This document shows positions 1 through 5,730 of a stretch of DNA of 12,371 bases, piece by piece. Where the stretch lies: NCBI GenBank assembly GCA_018826025.1, contig JAHKAK010000107.1:1-12371 (forward strand), written 5' to 3'. This DNA is from Patescibacteria group bacterium (lineage in GTDB: Bacteria; Patescibacteriota; Minisyncoccia; Portnoybacterales; GWB1-42-6). Each line of letters opens with the position of its first letter. Positions within the stretch are counted from its first letter, which is position 1. A program made the position numbers and the translations under genes. The notes under the pieces were generated by a model. The model was not told the origin of the DNA. It did not search any database and was given only the letters and a program-made list of their open reading frames with translations.

Positions 1-23
1 CTCAGAGTGCCTGACACTTTGGG
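1..23. repeat. Short palindrome at the window edge, inside uvrB
   Basis: Arms 1-9 and 15-23 pair over nine positions (with G-U pairs) around the pentamer CCTGA; the core reads AGTG-CCTGA-CACT. It coincides with the point where the UvrB protein stops looking like UvrB. Its right side is cut by the window, so it cannot be told whether it is a complete element or one arm of a larger one. Confidence 0.6.
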
Positions 24-1020
24 TAAAATAGTCCAATAGCGATGATGGCGGCGTATCATCGGGCCGGAACTCCAAATGCCGCGAATAATTTTCAATGCCA
101 TGGCAATAGCCGATTTCTCGCATCATTTCCAAATCGTAATTTGTCCGGCGGCGCAGGCGTTCGGCATCCAGTAATTTGCCTTGTCTTTTTAGTTTTTTCA
201 GCTGTTCGTCCAATTCTGCTTTGATGTTGTCCATAGCCAATTTTAATTTATCTTGCGGCGCTACCCAGAACTTGGCCGGATAAAGTTGTTGCTCATTAAC
301 TTTGATTTCGCGCTTAACAAAAAGATCTCGCGTCTCTTGCGTTTGGCGGACAATAATGGAAGAGATAAGGTTGCCTTTCAGTTCCAGCCGGATGATTTTG
401 GCGCCGGTAGCCGGCCAAATTTCTATGGTTTCCCCGCGCACGCGAAAAGAACCGCGGCTAAAGTTTATGTCGCGGCGCTCGTATTGCAGATTAGTTAACT
501 GGCGCAAGAGCGCTTGACGCGAAATAGTTTGGCTGGTTTTTACCGTAACGCTCAAATCCAGATAGTCGCTGGGCAAGCCGATGTTATAAATACAAGAAAC
601 CGAAGCCACGATAATGGTATCTTGGCGGTCCAACAAATTTTGGATGGAGGAATGGCGCAAGCGGTCCAGCTCCTCATTTATTTTGGCGTCTTTATCAATA
701 TAGGTATCCGTCGTTGGGATATAGGCCTCGGGCTGGTAGTAGTCATAATACGATACAAAATAATTAACGGAATTTTGCGGAAAAAATTCTTTAAATTCCT
801 GATATAACTGCGCGGCCAGAGTTTTATTATGCGAAATCACTAAGGTCGGCTTTTGCGTTTTGGCAATCAAGTTGGCCATAGTAAAAGTTTTTCCGCTGCC
901 AGTCACACCCAAAAGTACCTGGTGCGGGGCATTGGCTTGCAAGTTTTTAGTTAACTTGGCAATGGCTTGGGGTTGGTCGCCCGTTGGCTGAAAAGGAGCG
1001 ACTAATTTAAATTGGGGCAT
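1..1020 (-). CDS. uvrB: Excinuclease ABC subunit B, 5' part (runs off the window)
   Basis: UvrB is the helicase-like damage-verification subunit of nucleotide excision repair; it receives damaged DNA from UvrA and recruits UvrC. The minus-strand frame from the ATG at 1020 stays open to position 1 (340 codons of a protein usually about 660-680 residues). It shows the Walker A motif GVTGSGKT at residues 38-45, the beta-hairpin signature YYDYYQPEAYIP at about 91-102 that clamps one DNA strand, and GIENYSRHL followed by LLDYF near the window edge. No Shine-Dalgarno sequence is seen before the ATG. The gene is divergent from ruvA. After LLDYF the family normally continues with a Pro-Asp-type segment leading to the DESH box, but here it reads TQSVRHSE, which is encoded by a short palindrome. 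The gene may therefore carry an in-frame repeat insertion or be broken just beyond the window. The family identity is very secure. Confidence 0.96.
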   Translation of the reverse strand, partial: MPQFKLVAPFQPTGDQPQAIAKLTKNLQANAPHQVLLGVTGSGKTFTMANLIAKTQKPTLVISHNKTLAAQLYQEFKEFFPQNSVNYFVSYYDYYQPEAYIPTTDTYIDKDAKINEELDRLRHSSIQNLLDRQDTIIVASVSCIYNIGLPSDYLDLSVTVKTSQTISRQALLRQLTNLQYERRDINFSRGSFRVRGETIEIWPATGAKIIRLELKGNLISSIIVRQTQETRDLFVKREIKVNEQQLYPAKFWVAPQDKLKLAMDNIKAELDEQLKKLKRQGKLLDAERLRRRTNYDLEMMREIGYCHGIENYSRHLEFRPDDTPPSSLLDYFTQSVRHSE

Positions 1021-1057
1021 AATGATTGAAAAGGAGACGAGGAAAGAGTATTATTAG

Positions 1058-1067
1058 ATTATATAAT
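1058..1067. promoter_or_regulatory. Shared symmetric -10 element between uvrB and ruvA
   Basis: ATTATATAAT is its own reverse complement and contains a perfect TATAAT on both strands (plus 1062-1067, minus 1058-1063). Plus-strand transcription would start near 1074 and lead to ruvA; minus-strand transcription would start near 1051 and lead to uvrB at 1020. Neither direction has a convincing -35. Divergent transcription from symmetric -10 sequences is a known bacterial phenomenon; its use here is inference. Confidence 0.5.
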
Positions 1068-1068
1068 G

Positions 1069-1161
1069 TGTCATTCTGGGGCCGTAGGCCGAAGAATCTA
1101 GAGAGTTCGTTGCGCGGGTCGCTACGCTCCCGCGAGATTCCTCGCTACGCTCGGAACGACA
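1069..1161. repeat. Cloverleaf-type palindromic repeat in the ruvA leader
   Basis: The ends TGTCATTCTG (1069-1078) and CGGAACGACA (1152-1161) pair with one mismatch. Inside are GGCC-GTA-GGCC, a GAATCT/AGATTC pair, and a CGCGGG/CCCGCG stem. This belongs to the general class of TGTCATTC-ended repeats found dispersed in many genomes. It starts two bases after the -10 box, so nearly the whole ruvA 5' leader would be this structured repeat. Confidence 0.75.
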
Positions 1162-1169
1162 AAGAGGAT

Positions 1170-1805
1170 ATGATTTCATCCCTTGAAGGCAAAATTACCC
1201 TGCGCGCGGAAAAACACATAATTTTGGAAGTCAATGGCATTGGCTATAAAGTTTGGTGTAGTGAGAAAACACTCTCCAAATTACCACAAATTGGCGGGTC
1301 CGTAAACCCTGTTAAATCCCGCGAAGCGGAAACGGCAAAGTCGTTATTTAACAGGGTAAAGTTATTCACTTTCCTTTCGGTCAAGGAGACCGGCTGGGAT
1401 TTGTTCGGGTTTTTAACGCACGATGAATTGGAAATGCTGGAGCTTTTGATTTCCATTTCCGGCATCGGACCAAGGACCGCGGCCAATATTTTATCGGCGG
1501 CCAGCGTTGAAGATTTGCAGGAGGCGATAGTGCTGGGCGATGAAACCATATTGGCACGCGTTTCGGGCATTGGCAAAAAAGTGGCGCAAAAAATTGTGAT
1601 AGAACTTAAATCCAAAGTGAAAAAACTGGCCAAGGGCTCCGGGGACAAATTTAAAGTGGCCGACGACATTGAAATCATTGACGCGCTGGTGGCTATGGGA
1701 TATAAAATCTACGAAGCAAGGGAAGCGTTAAAACAAGTGCCCGAAAGCGTTAAGGGGATGGAGAATCGGGTGCGCGAGGCGCTGAAGAGGTTGGGAAAGA
1801 AGTAA
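1170..1805 (+). CDS. ruvA: Holliday junction DNA helicase subunit RuvA
   Basis: RuvA binds four-way DNA junctions as a tetramer and loads the RuvB motor for branch migration in recombinational repair. The 211-residue product has the OB-fold N-terminus (MISSLEGKITL, GIGYKVW), two helix-hairpin-helix segments (ISGIGPRTAANIL at about 95-107, VSGIGKKVAQKIV at about 131-143), and the C-terminal domain III (ALVAMGYKIYEAREAL). The start at 1170 is chosen because MISSLEGKI aligns with the family start. An upstream in-frame ATG at 1026 would add 48 residues that are only translated repeat. A weak GAGG lies just two bases before the ATG. Between about residues 44 and 62, in the OB domain after LPQIGGSV, a segment NPVKSREAETAKSLFNRV is absent from typical RuvA and matches a palindromic 54-nt insertion. 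The conserved KLFTFLSVKE resumes directly after it. Confidence 0.96.
   Translation: MISSLEGKITLRAEKHIILEVNGIGYKVWCSEKTLSKLPQIGGSVNPVKSREAETAKSLFNRVKLFTFLSVKETGWDLFGFLTHDELEMLELLISISGIGPRTAANILSAASVEDLQEAIVLGDETILARVSGIGKKVAQKIVIELKSKVKKLAKGSGDKFKVADDIEIIDALVAMGYKIYEAREALKQVPESVKGMENRVREALKRLGKK
1302..1360. repeat. 54-nt palindromic element inserted in frame in ruvA
   Basis: An 11-bp perfect inverted repeat, CCCTGTTAAAT (1307-1317) and ATTTAACAGGG (1346-1356), encloses two small hairpins (CCGC-GAA-GCGG and AACG/CGTT). GTAAA occurs at 1302-1306 and again at 1356-1360, exactly 54 nt apart, as expected for a target-site duplication. Removing 54 nt (18 codons) restores a normal RuvA alignment. 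The insertion into a surface loop of the OB domain and its in-frame length are seen directly; that it moved in as an element is inference. Confidence 0.85.
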
Positions 1806-1817
1806 TGTTCTTATAAT
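1791..1817 (+). promoter_or_regulatory. Candidate promoter for the 1844 gene
   Basis: TTGGGA (1791-1796, inside the end of ruvA) and a perfect TATAAT (1812-1817) are separated by a short 15-bp spacer. Transcription would begin near 1824, giving a leader that holds the strong AAGGAGG site before the ATG at 1844. Confidence 0.4.
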
Positions 1818-1843
1818 AAAATTGACCAAAAGGAGGGCGGGAG

Positions 1844-2389
1844 ATGGAAAAAGAAAAGATTTGTTTGCTTATGGCTCGTGGTGAGGAGATATACAACGAA
1901 TCGTTTTACAAAAAAGGCGTTGTTTCTCAATGGTATTTTTCTTTGACCGACGAAGAAAGAGATTATTTAGACGGGTCAGAATTTGGCTTTTGCGTGCCTA
2001 ATACCGAGCGCGTCAGAGTAGATAAGGAAAGGCGCGAAGCGCTCCGGGAGGCGCGGGAACGGGAAGGTTTTTTGAAAGAACTGAAAAAGAAGTTAGTCTT
2101 TTTAAAAAAAAGAAAAGGGCCGTATTACAGTGAAGCCGTTTCTCGAGCTGAAGGATTGCTGTTATTATTCAAGATTCGTCTACCTATGCCGATGGGTTCT
2201 GAGTCCAGTTATGATTACTTCTCTGGGTGCGGCTGGAACGCTTGTATTATGGAGGCGGTTAAAAAGGGCATGATTCCGTTAATAAAGGAAAAAAGAGATC
2301 AGGGTAAACCGGCAGAATGGGCGATGGACGACGGATGGAATGCGGCGATTCGGGTATTAAAGAAAAAGTATGCCGCAGCGCTTAAATAG
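1844..2389 (+). CDS. Hypothetical protein with two GWNA motifs
   Basis: I do not recognise this 181-residue protein. The start is well supported by AAGGAGG about seven bases before the ATG. There is no signal peptide or membrane helix, so it is probably cytoplasmic. The middle (about residues 58-95) is highly charged, rich in Arg, Lys and Glu, and probably a helix or coiled coil. The C-terminal part has two related segments about 40 residues apart, GCGWNACIMEAVKKG and DDGWNAAIRVLKKK, suggesting a small internally duplicated domain. The gene sits alone between ruvA and a strong terminator. It contains none of the in-frame palindromes that mark its neighbours. It may be a recently acquired accessory gene, but nothing proves this. 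Confidence 0.8.
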   Translation: MEKEKICLLMARGEEIYNESFYKKGVVSQWYFSLTDEERDYLDGSEFGFCVPNTERVRVDKERREALREAREREGFLKELKKKLVFLKKRKGPYYSEAVSRAEGLLLLFKIRLPMPMGSESSYDYFSGCGWNACIMEAVKKGMIPLIKEKRDQGKPAEWAMDDGWNAAIRVLKKKYAAALK

Positions 2390-2416
2390 GGCGAGAACGC
2401 GAATTTATGGAAACAG

Positions 2417-2449
2417 AAGCTACTCCATCGGGGGTAGCTTTTTTATTTG
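2417..2449 (+). terminator. Rho-independent terminator after the 1844 gene
   Basis: A ten-pair stem (2417-2426 with 2431-2440, one G-T pair) with loop ATCG is followed by TTTTTTATTTG. It ends the transcript of the 1844 gene and directly precedes the promoter of the next operon. Confidence 0.88.
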
Positions 2450-2475
2450 TCTTTTTAGGCTTTTTAAGCTACAAT
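2447..2475 (+). promoter_or_regulatory. Promoter of the femX-murE operon
   Basis: TTGTCT (2447-2452), a 17-bp spacer and TACAAT (2470-2475) form a good sigma70-type promoter. The predicted start near 2482 is about three bases before the ATG at 2485, and no Shine-Dalgarno sequence precedes that ATG. The mRNA would be leaderless or nearly so. Confidence 0.6.
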
Positions 2476-2484
2476 TTTAGCAAT

Positions 2485-3540
2485 ATGAAGGAAGAAAACA
2501 AAATAAACAAAGAGCAATGGAATCAATTTGTTTTAGCCAACCAGGGCTCCTTCTTACAATCCTGGGAATGGGGTGAGTTTCAAGAAAGAGTCGAGAAGCG
2601 GATTTTTAGGTTTTCCGGCGAGGGGTGGGCGGCGCAATTCATAGAAAATAAACTGCCGGGTGTAAATAAATTTTATTGGTATGCGCCGAAAGGACCGATG
2701 ATAGCAATTAGCGACTGGCCAATAGCGAATAGTAAAATACAGAAAATTACAGAAGAAATAAAAAAAACGGCGGGTAAAGACGTGATATTTTTTCGGCTGG
2801 GTCCCGAGTGGGATTTATCCAGTCGTTCGTCGCTAGTCGCTAGTGGCTTTTCCCAGTTGCCCTACGACATTGAACCTTCTCAAACTTTAATTTTAGATAC
2901 TACCAAGTCCGAAGACGAACTGTTGGCGCAGATGCACGAGAAATGGCGTTATAACATTCGCCTGGCCGAGCGTAAAGGCGTTCGAGTAAAATTCGTGACG
3001 TCTGACGTCACGAATTTTGAACACTATTTTAAGGAATTTTATCGGCTGGTGAGCGAGGGCACGGCCCAGCGCAAGGGGATAAAGCATTATCCGAAGGAAT
3101 ATTATAAAAAACAGCTACAGATTAATAACTCCTCCCAACATCCCCTTAATTTAAGAGGGGGTGAGGGGGAGTTAAAACCTTTGTTATTCGTTGCCGAATA
3201 TGAAGGTAAAATTATTGCCGCTAACATCATTGTAATCTTTGGATACAAGGCCACCTATTTGCACGGCGCCACCAGCAGTGATCATCGCGAAGTTATGGCT
3301 TCGCATTTATTGCAGTGGGAGCAGATAAAATACGCCAAGTCCCAAGGTTGCAGTGAATATGATTTTTGGGGTATCGCGAACGAATACACTTTAGACAAAC
3401 GCGGTAAATCTTGGGAGGGTTTTACCCGTTTCAAAAAGGGCTTTGGCGGGCAGGAAAGAAATTATATCGGCTACTTTGATTATCCGTTGGATAAGCCGTG
3501 GTATTTTTTGTATAGATTAGTGCAAAAATTTAGGAGATGA
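2485..3540 (+). CDS. FemAB-family peptidoglycan bridge aminoacyltransferase (FemX-like)
   Basis: Enzymes of this family (FemA/FemB/FemX, GNAT-related) transfer amino acids from aminoacyl-tRNA to the peptide of lipid II or its UDP precursor to build cross-bridges. The 351-residue protein shows FLQSWEWGEF (23-32), YWYAPKGPM (64-72), HEKWRYNIRLAERKGV (151-166), a second GNAT half with EGKIIAANIIV and YLHGATSS, and YDFWGIANE (292-300). The start at 2485 is chosen over an in-frame ATG at 2407 because the extra 26 residues are encoded by the terminator hairpin and promoter. Two repeats sit inside the frame: a 31-bp palindrome at 2988-3018 (around VTSDVTN) and an insertion at 3126-3174 giving about NSSQHPLNLRGGEGEL. 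The gene overlaps the MurE-like gene by ATGA, so the two are probably translationally coupled. The transferred amino acid cannot be told from sequence. Confidence 0.9.
   Translation: MKEENKINKEQWNQFVLANQGSFLQSWEWGEFQERVEKRIFRFSGEGWAAQFIENKLPGVNKFYWYAPKGPMIAISDWPIANSKIQKITEEIKKTAGKDVIFFRLGPEWDLSSRSSLVASGFSQLPYDIEPSQTLILDTTKSEDELLAQMHEKWRYNIRLAERKGVRVKFVTSDVTNFEHYFKEFYRLVSEGTAQRKGIKHYPKEYYKKQLQINNSSQHPLNLRGGEGELKPLLFVAEYEGKIIAANIIVIFGYKATYLHGATSSDHREVMASHLLQWEQIKYAKSQGCSEYDFWGIANEYTLDKRGKSWEGFTRFKKGFGGQERNYIGYFDYPLDKPWYFLYRLVQKFRR
2988..3018. repeat. 31-bp near-perfect palindrome inside femX
   Basis: Fifteen-base arms (2988-3002 and 3004-3018) pair perfectly around a single T, with core GACGTC-T-GACGTC. 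It encodes KFVTSDVTNF at the start of the linker between the two GNAT halves. Its TCTGA centre resembles the CCTGA centre of the palindrome at the window start. Confidence 0.8.
3126..3174. repeat. CCCCTTAA-type palindromic element in frame in femX
   Basis: TAACTCC (3126-3132) pairs with GGAGTTA (3168-3174), and an inner CCCCTTAA/TTAAGAGGGG stem fills the centre. It is the same family as the core at 7854-7923 and the element at 10856-10945. The encoded peptide (about residues 214-230, rich in Gly, Asn, Ser) looks foreign to the fold and lies just before the conserved EGKIIAANII strand. Confidence 0.8.
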
Positions 3541-4943
3541 AAAAATTGCTTAGAAAATTAATTCCTGATTGGCTGTTGAGTATTTACCATTGGAAATTAG
3601 CGTTGCTTGGGGCGCTGGTTTATGGTTTCCCGTCGCGGAAGCTAAAAATGGTTGGCGTGACGGGGACGAAAGGAAAGTCAACGGTGGTGGTGCTGGCGGG
3701 GCGGGTGTTAGCGGAAAAGTTCTCGACAAGCTCGAACAATAAGCCAGCCGCGGGGTGGATATCGTCGCTGACGATAAATGACGGGAAAAGCGAAATAATG
3801 AATCCGTATCATATGACAATGCCTGGCCGGTTTTTTATACAGAAAACTTTGAGACAGATGGTAAAAAACGGGTGCCAGTACGCGCTGGTGGAAGTGACAT
3901 CAGAGGGTATCAAACAATTCAGACACCAGTTTATTAACTGGGCTGGCGCGGTGTTTACGAATTTGGCGCTGGAGCACTTGGAAGCGCATGGTGGATTTGC
4001 CAATTATCGGGCCGTGAAGATGAAATTATTTGAGGCAGCGAGCAAAAATCCGGAGAGTTTTGGGGTTTATAATTTGGATGATGAGAATGCGGAGTGGTTT
4101 TTGAAATACCCGATAAAAAATAAGTTTGGGTACTATTTAGACCCTTCGACGCGCCCCGCCGTGGCGGGGCTTGCTCAGGGAATAAAAAAGGTATTGCCTG
4201 AGCGGAGCGAAGCGAAGTCGAAGGCTATTGAGAAGTTACAGGTTTTAAGTTTAAGTTTAAATTCAAACGGTTCCGAGTTTGAAATTAATGGCGTGAAATT
4301 TAAAACGAATCTTCTCGGCGAATTCAATGTTCAAAATTGCGCGGCAGCAGTGGCCATAGGGCAGGCCTGCGGCGTGTCGCTGGAAGTCGCGGCGCAGGCG
4401 CTGGGCAAAATCCAATCAATTCCAGGGCGCTTGGAAATTATTAATGAAGGGCAAGATTTTACGGTCGTGGTAGACCTAGCGCATACACCCGACTCATTTG
4501 GGAAGGTTTTTAAGCTCTTTAAAGATTTGCTTGTCCGCCGAAGTCCCGCACAGCGGGACGAAGGCGGAGCGCACACGCATAATAAAATCATTTCCGTTTT
4601 TGGTTCAGCCGGCGGAGGGCGCGATAAGTGGAAGCGGCCGGAACTTGGCCAGATTGCGTCGCAATATTCAGACCAGATTTTTATTACCAATGAAGACCCT
4701 TACGACGAAGACCCGCTGTATATTGCCGATGAAATTTTAGCCGGTTGCGACAAAACTAGAGCCGACATTATTTTAGACCGGCGACAAGCCATTGCCAAAG
4801 CCTTGAACTTAGCGCAAGCGGGTGATATTGTTTTAGTATTAGGAAAAGGGACAGAGCAGACATATGTTGAGGGTAATAAAAAAATTTATTGGGACGACAG
4901 AGTTGTTGTCCGTGAAGAGATTAAGAAGCGATTAGTACTTTAA
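3537..4943 (+). CDS. MurE-like Mur ligase lacking the N-terminal UDP-binding domain
   Basis: Mur ligases are ATP-dependent enzymes that add amino acids to UDP-MurNAc precursors in the cytoplasm. The 468-residue product has the P-loop GVTGTKGKST (40-49), MTMPGRFF (94-100), EVTSEG (119-124), TNLALEHLEAHG (141-152), FANYRAVKMKLF with the likely carbamylated lysine region (154-165), LGEFNVQN (260-267), DLAHTPDS (313-320) and GKGTEQ (436-441). Before the P-loop there are only about 38 residues, so the usual N-terminal domain is missing. The amino-acid specificity motif reads NEDPYDEDP (385-393) instead of the DNPR of diaminopimelate-adding MurE, so the added residue is uncertain. TTAGGAG lies before the start, which overlaps femX by ATGA. 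Palindromes inside the frame encode about residues 203-229 and 333-346, and a weak dyad lies at 3719-3737. Glycine-rich GSAGGGRDKWKRP (356-368) resumes the family pattern. Confidence 0.9.
   Translation: MKKLLRKLIPDWLLSIYHWKLALLGALVYGFPSRKLKMVGVTGTKGKSTVVVLAGRVLAEKFSTSSNNKPAAGWISSLTINDGKSEIMNPYHMTMPGRFFIQKTLRQMVKNGCQYALVEVTSEGIKQFRHQFINWAGAVFTNLALEHLEAHGGFANYRAVKMKLFEAASKNPESFGVYNLDDENAEWFLKYPIKNKFGYYLDPSTRPAVAGLAQGIKKVLPERSEAKSKAIEKLQVLSLSLNSNGSEFEINGVKFKTNLLGEFNVQNCAAAVAIGQACGVSLEVAAQALGKIQSIPGRLEIINEGQDFTVVVDLAHTPDSFGKVFKLFKDLLVRRSPAQRDEGGAHTHNKIISVFGSAGGGRDKWKRPELGQIASQYSDQIFITNEDPYDEDPLYIADEILAGCDKTRADIILDRRQAIAKALNLAQAGDIVLVLGKGTEQTYVEGNKKIYWDDRVVVREEIKKRLVL
4143..4224. repeat. Nested palindromic element in frame in the MurE-like gene
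   Basis: Outer arms CCTTCGAC (4143-4150) and GTCGAAGG (4217-4224) enclose a hairpin GCCCCGCC-GT-GGCGGGGC (4153-4170) and a pair GCTCAGG (4173-4179)/CCTGAGC (4197-4203). It encodes about 27 residues including STRPAVAGLAQG and PERSEAKSKA, placed in a loop after the central-domain strand FGYYLD. The frame is preserved. Confidence 0.85.
4534..4568. repeat. Second palindromic element in frame in the MurE-like gene
   Basis: TCCGCC (4534-4539) pairs with GGCGGA (4563-4568), and GTCCCGC (4543-4549) pairs with GCGGGAC (4553-4559), separated by symmetric GAA internal loops and closed by ACA. It encodes VRRSPAQRDEGGA in the loop between the AHTPDS helix and the SVFGSAGG strand. Confidence 0.82.
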
Positions 4944-4949
4944 AATGGA

Positions 4950-5099
4950 GGGTGGATTAAAAATAGAGGTATGGTTCCTCCGATGGGCTCATAACCCATC
5001 CGACGACCTGGTGTCTGACGCTGATCTGCCCAGCGTCGCCAACTTTCACGTTTTCCGTCACCGGCCAATCGTCAGCGGGTTCGATTCCCGGTCCGCCCT
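4950..5099 (+). tRNA. Initiator-tRNA-like sequence, anticodon CAT, with a giant variable region
   Basis: The anticodon arm is ATGGG-CTCATAA-CCCAT (4983-4999, anticodon CAT at 4990-4992); three G-C pairs next to the loop are the hallmark of initiator tRNA-Met. The acceptor ends GGGTGGA (4950-4956) and TCCGCCC (5092-5098) pair over seven positions, extendable by two. The T-arm GCGGG-TTCGATT-CCCGG (5075-5091) has the invariant TTCGA. A short D-arm GAGG-TATGGTT-CCTC (4966-4980) is present, but nine bases rather than two separate it from the acceptor. About 75 bases lie between anticodon arm and T-arm, folding as GACGA/TCGTC (5002-5006, 5069-5073), CCTGGTG/CACCGG, and hairpin GACGCTG/CAGCGTC (5017-5037). 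CCA is not encoded. It may be an interrupted tRNA, a pseudogene, or a tRNA-like regulatory RNA. Confidence 0.6.
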
Positions 5100-5107
5100 C
5101 TTTCTAA

Positions 5108-5140
5108 AAGCCCCACGCAATTCGCGCGGGGCTTATTTTA
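5108..5140 (+). terminator. Terminator after the tRNA-like sequence
   Basis: AAGCCCC (5108-5114) pairs with GGGGCTT (5128-5134), with an inner CGC/GCG, followed by ATTTTA. It closes the femX-murE-tRNA plus-strand unit. Confidence 0.8.
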
Positions 5141-5141
5141 T

Positions 5142-5175
5142 AAAAAAATCCCCGCGCTGTTGTTTGTGCGCGGGG
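5142..5175 (-). terminator. Terminator of the zinc-ribbon gene
   Basis: Read on the minus strand, GCGCGGGG has its partner in CCCCGCGC (5150-5157 with 5168-5175), followed by ATTTTTTTA. It lies about 25 bases after the minus-strand stop codon and is back to back with the plus-strand terminator at 5108-5140. Confidence 0.85.
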
Positions 5176-5198
5176 GCGGGGGGGGGAGGCTTGCCCGC

Positions 5199-5597
5199 TC
5201 ATCCTTTCATGGCGTTGGCGGCAATTTGGGTTGCCTCAATCAAAACTTTTTCTGGAAAGTCATCAACTCCGAAGCCGTCATTGTTCGTCTGGGAATAGAT
5301 GATCTTGGGGCCCTGGCCGTGGTCTGCGAAGGTTACCACCGCACCAAGCACCGAAAGGCTGACCCATTTGCGCTCTGGGGAAGTTTGGAGCAACGAGACA
5401 TTTTTGCTGGCCGCCCCGGGAACCATGATATCGCCGCCCTTGCGGTCAAACTCTTCAAAACGACGAATATCAGCCGGGCTGATGGGGTAAAACTCCTCGC
5501 TTTTTGTGAAAGCGCTCTGGTCGCAACTCGGGCATTTGCCAGTTCTCTGACCGTAAAATACAAATCCGCAATTTAAACAATATCTTCCGGGTCCCAT
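5199..5597 (-). CDS. Small zinc-ribbon protein, function unknown
   Basis: The 132-residue product begins with a four-cysteine zinc ribbon, C7-x2-C10 and C22-x2-C25 (CLNCG then CPSC), as in many nucleic-acid or protein-binding ribbons. The rest is a soluble alpha/beta segment with a Gly/Asp-rich stretch (DHGQGPKIIYSQTNNDG) and no membrane helix. I do not recognise a family. The start at 5597 is chosen because AAGGAGG lies five bases upstream; an earlier in-frame ATG at 5633 has no such site. The gene has a perfect sigma70 promoter about 55 bases upstream and its own terminator, so it is a single-gene unit that is probably strongly expressed. It contains none of the repeats seen in neighbouring genes. 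Confidence 0.85.
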   Translation of the reverse strand: MGPGRYCLNCGFVFYGQRTGKCPSCDQSAFTKSEEFYPISPADIRRFEEFDRKGGDIMVPGAASKNVSLLQTSPERKWVSLSVLGAVVTFADHGQGPKIIYSQTNNDGFGVDDFPEKVLIEATQIAANAMKG

Positions 5598-5653
5598 AGT
5601 TGCCTCCTTATTGGGGTTAGAAGGGAAATTCATAGAGAGAACTATCTATATAT

Positions 5654-5682
5654 ATTATAACAAAATGCTATTTCTATGTCAA
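5654..5682 (-). promoter_or_regulatory. Consensus sigma70 promoter of the zinc-ribbon gene
   Basis: On the minus strand TTGACA (5677-5682) and TATAAT (5654-5659) are both perfect consensus with a 17-bp spacer. The start would be near 5647, giving a leader of about 50 bases with an AAGGAGG site. Confidence 0.88.
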
Positions 5683-5689
5683 GAGCAGC

Positions 5690-5725
5690 ACCATAAAAAA
5701 GAAAAAGGCCTCGATTGAGACCTTT
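5690..5725 (-). terminator. Terminator of the 5731-6084 gene
   Basis: Stem AAAGGTCTC/GAGGCCTTT on the minus strand (5717-5725 with 5704-5712, one G-T pair) is followed by TTTTTCTTTTTT. T-rich sequence also lies on the plus side, so it could work in both directions. It separates the two minus-strand genes. Confidence 0.85.
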
Positions 5726-5730
5726 GTTTT

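Noticed and set aside
42..807. Several plus-strand open frames in the first kilobase
   Set aside because: They are antisense to the uvrB frame, which has unmistakable motifs, and have no ribosome sites.
1026..1169. 48-residue N-terminal extension of RuvA
   Set aside because: It is a translation of the palindromic repeat and promoter; the family start matches the ATG at 1170.
2407..2484. 26-residue hydrophobic N-terminal extension of the FemX-like protein
   Set aside because: It translates the terminator hairpin and the promoter, although it resembles a signal anchor.
3719..3737. Additional palindromic insertion in the MurE-like gene
   Set aside because: The dyad GTTC-T-CGA/TCGAAC is short and imperfect; it may be a relic but the evidence is too weak to list separately.
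5002..5073. Group I intron in the tRNA-like gene
   Set aside because: About 72 nt is far too short for a group I core and the site is not in the anticodon loop.
4950..5099. tmRNA
   Set aside because: The length is too short, a normal anticodon arm is present, and no tag reading frame is seen.
5597..5633. Upstream ATG start for the zinc-ribbon protein
   Set aside because: It lacks a ribosome site, whereas the ATG at 5597 has AAGGAGG at good spacing.
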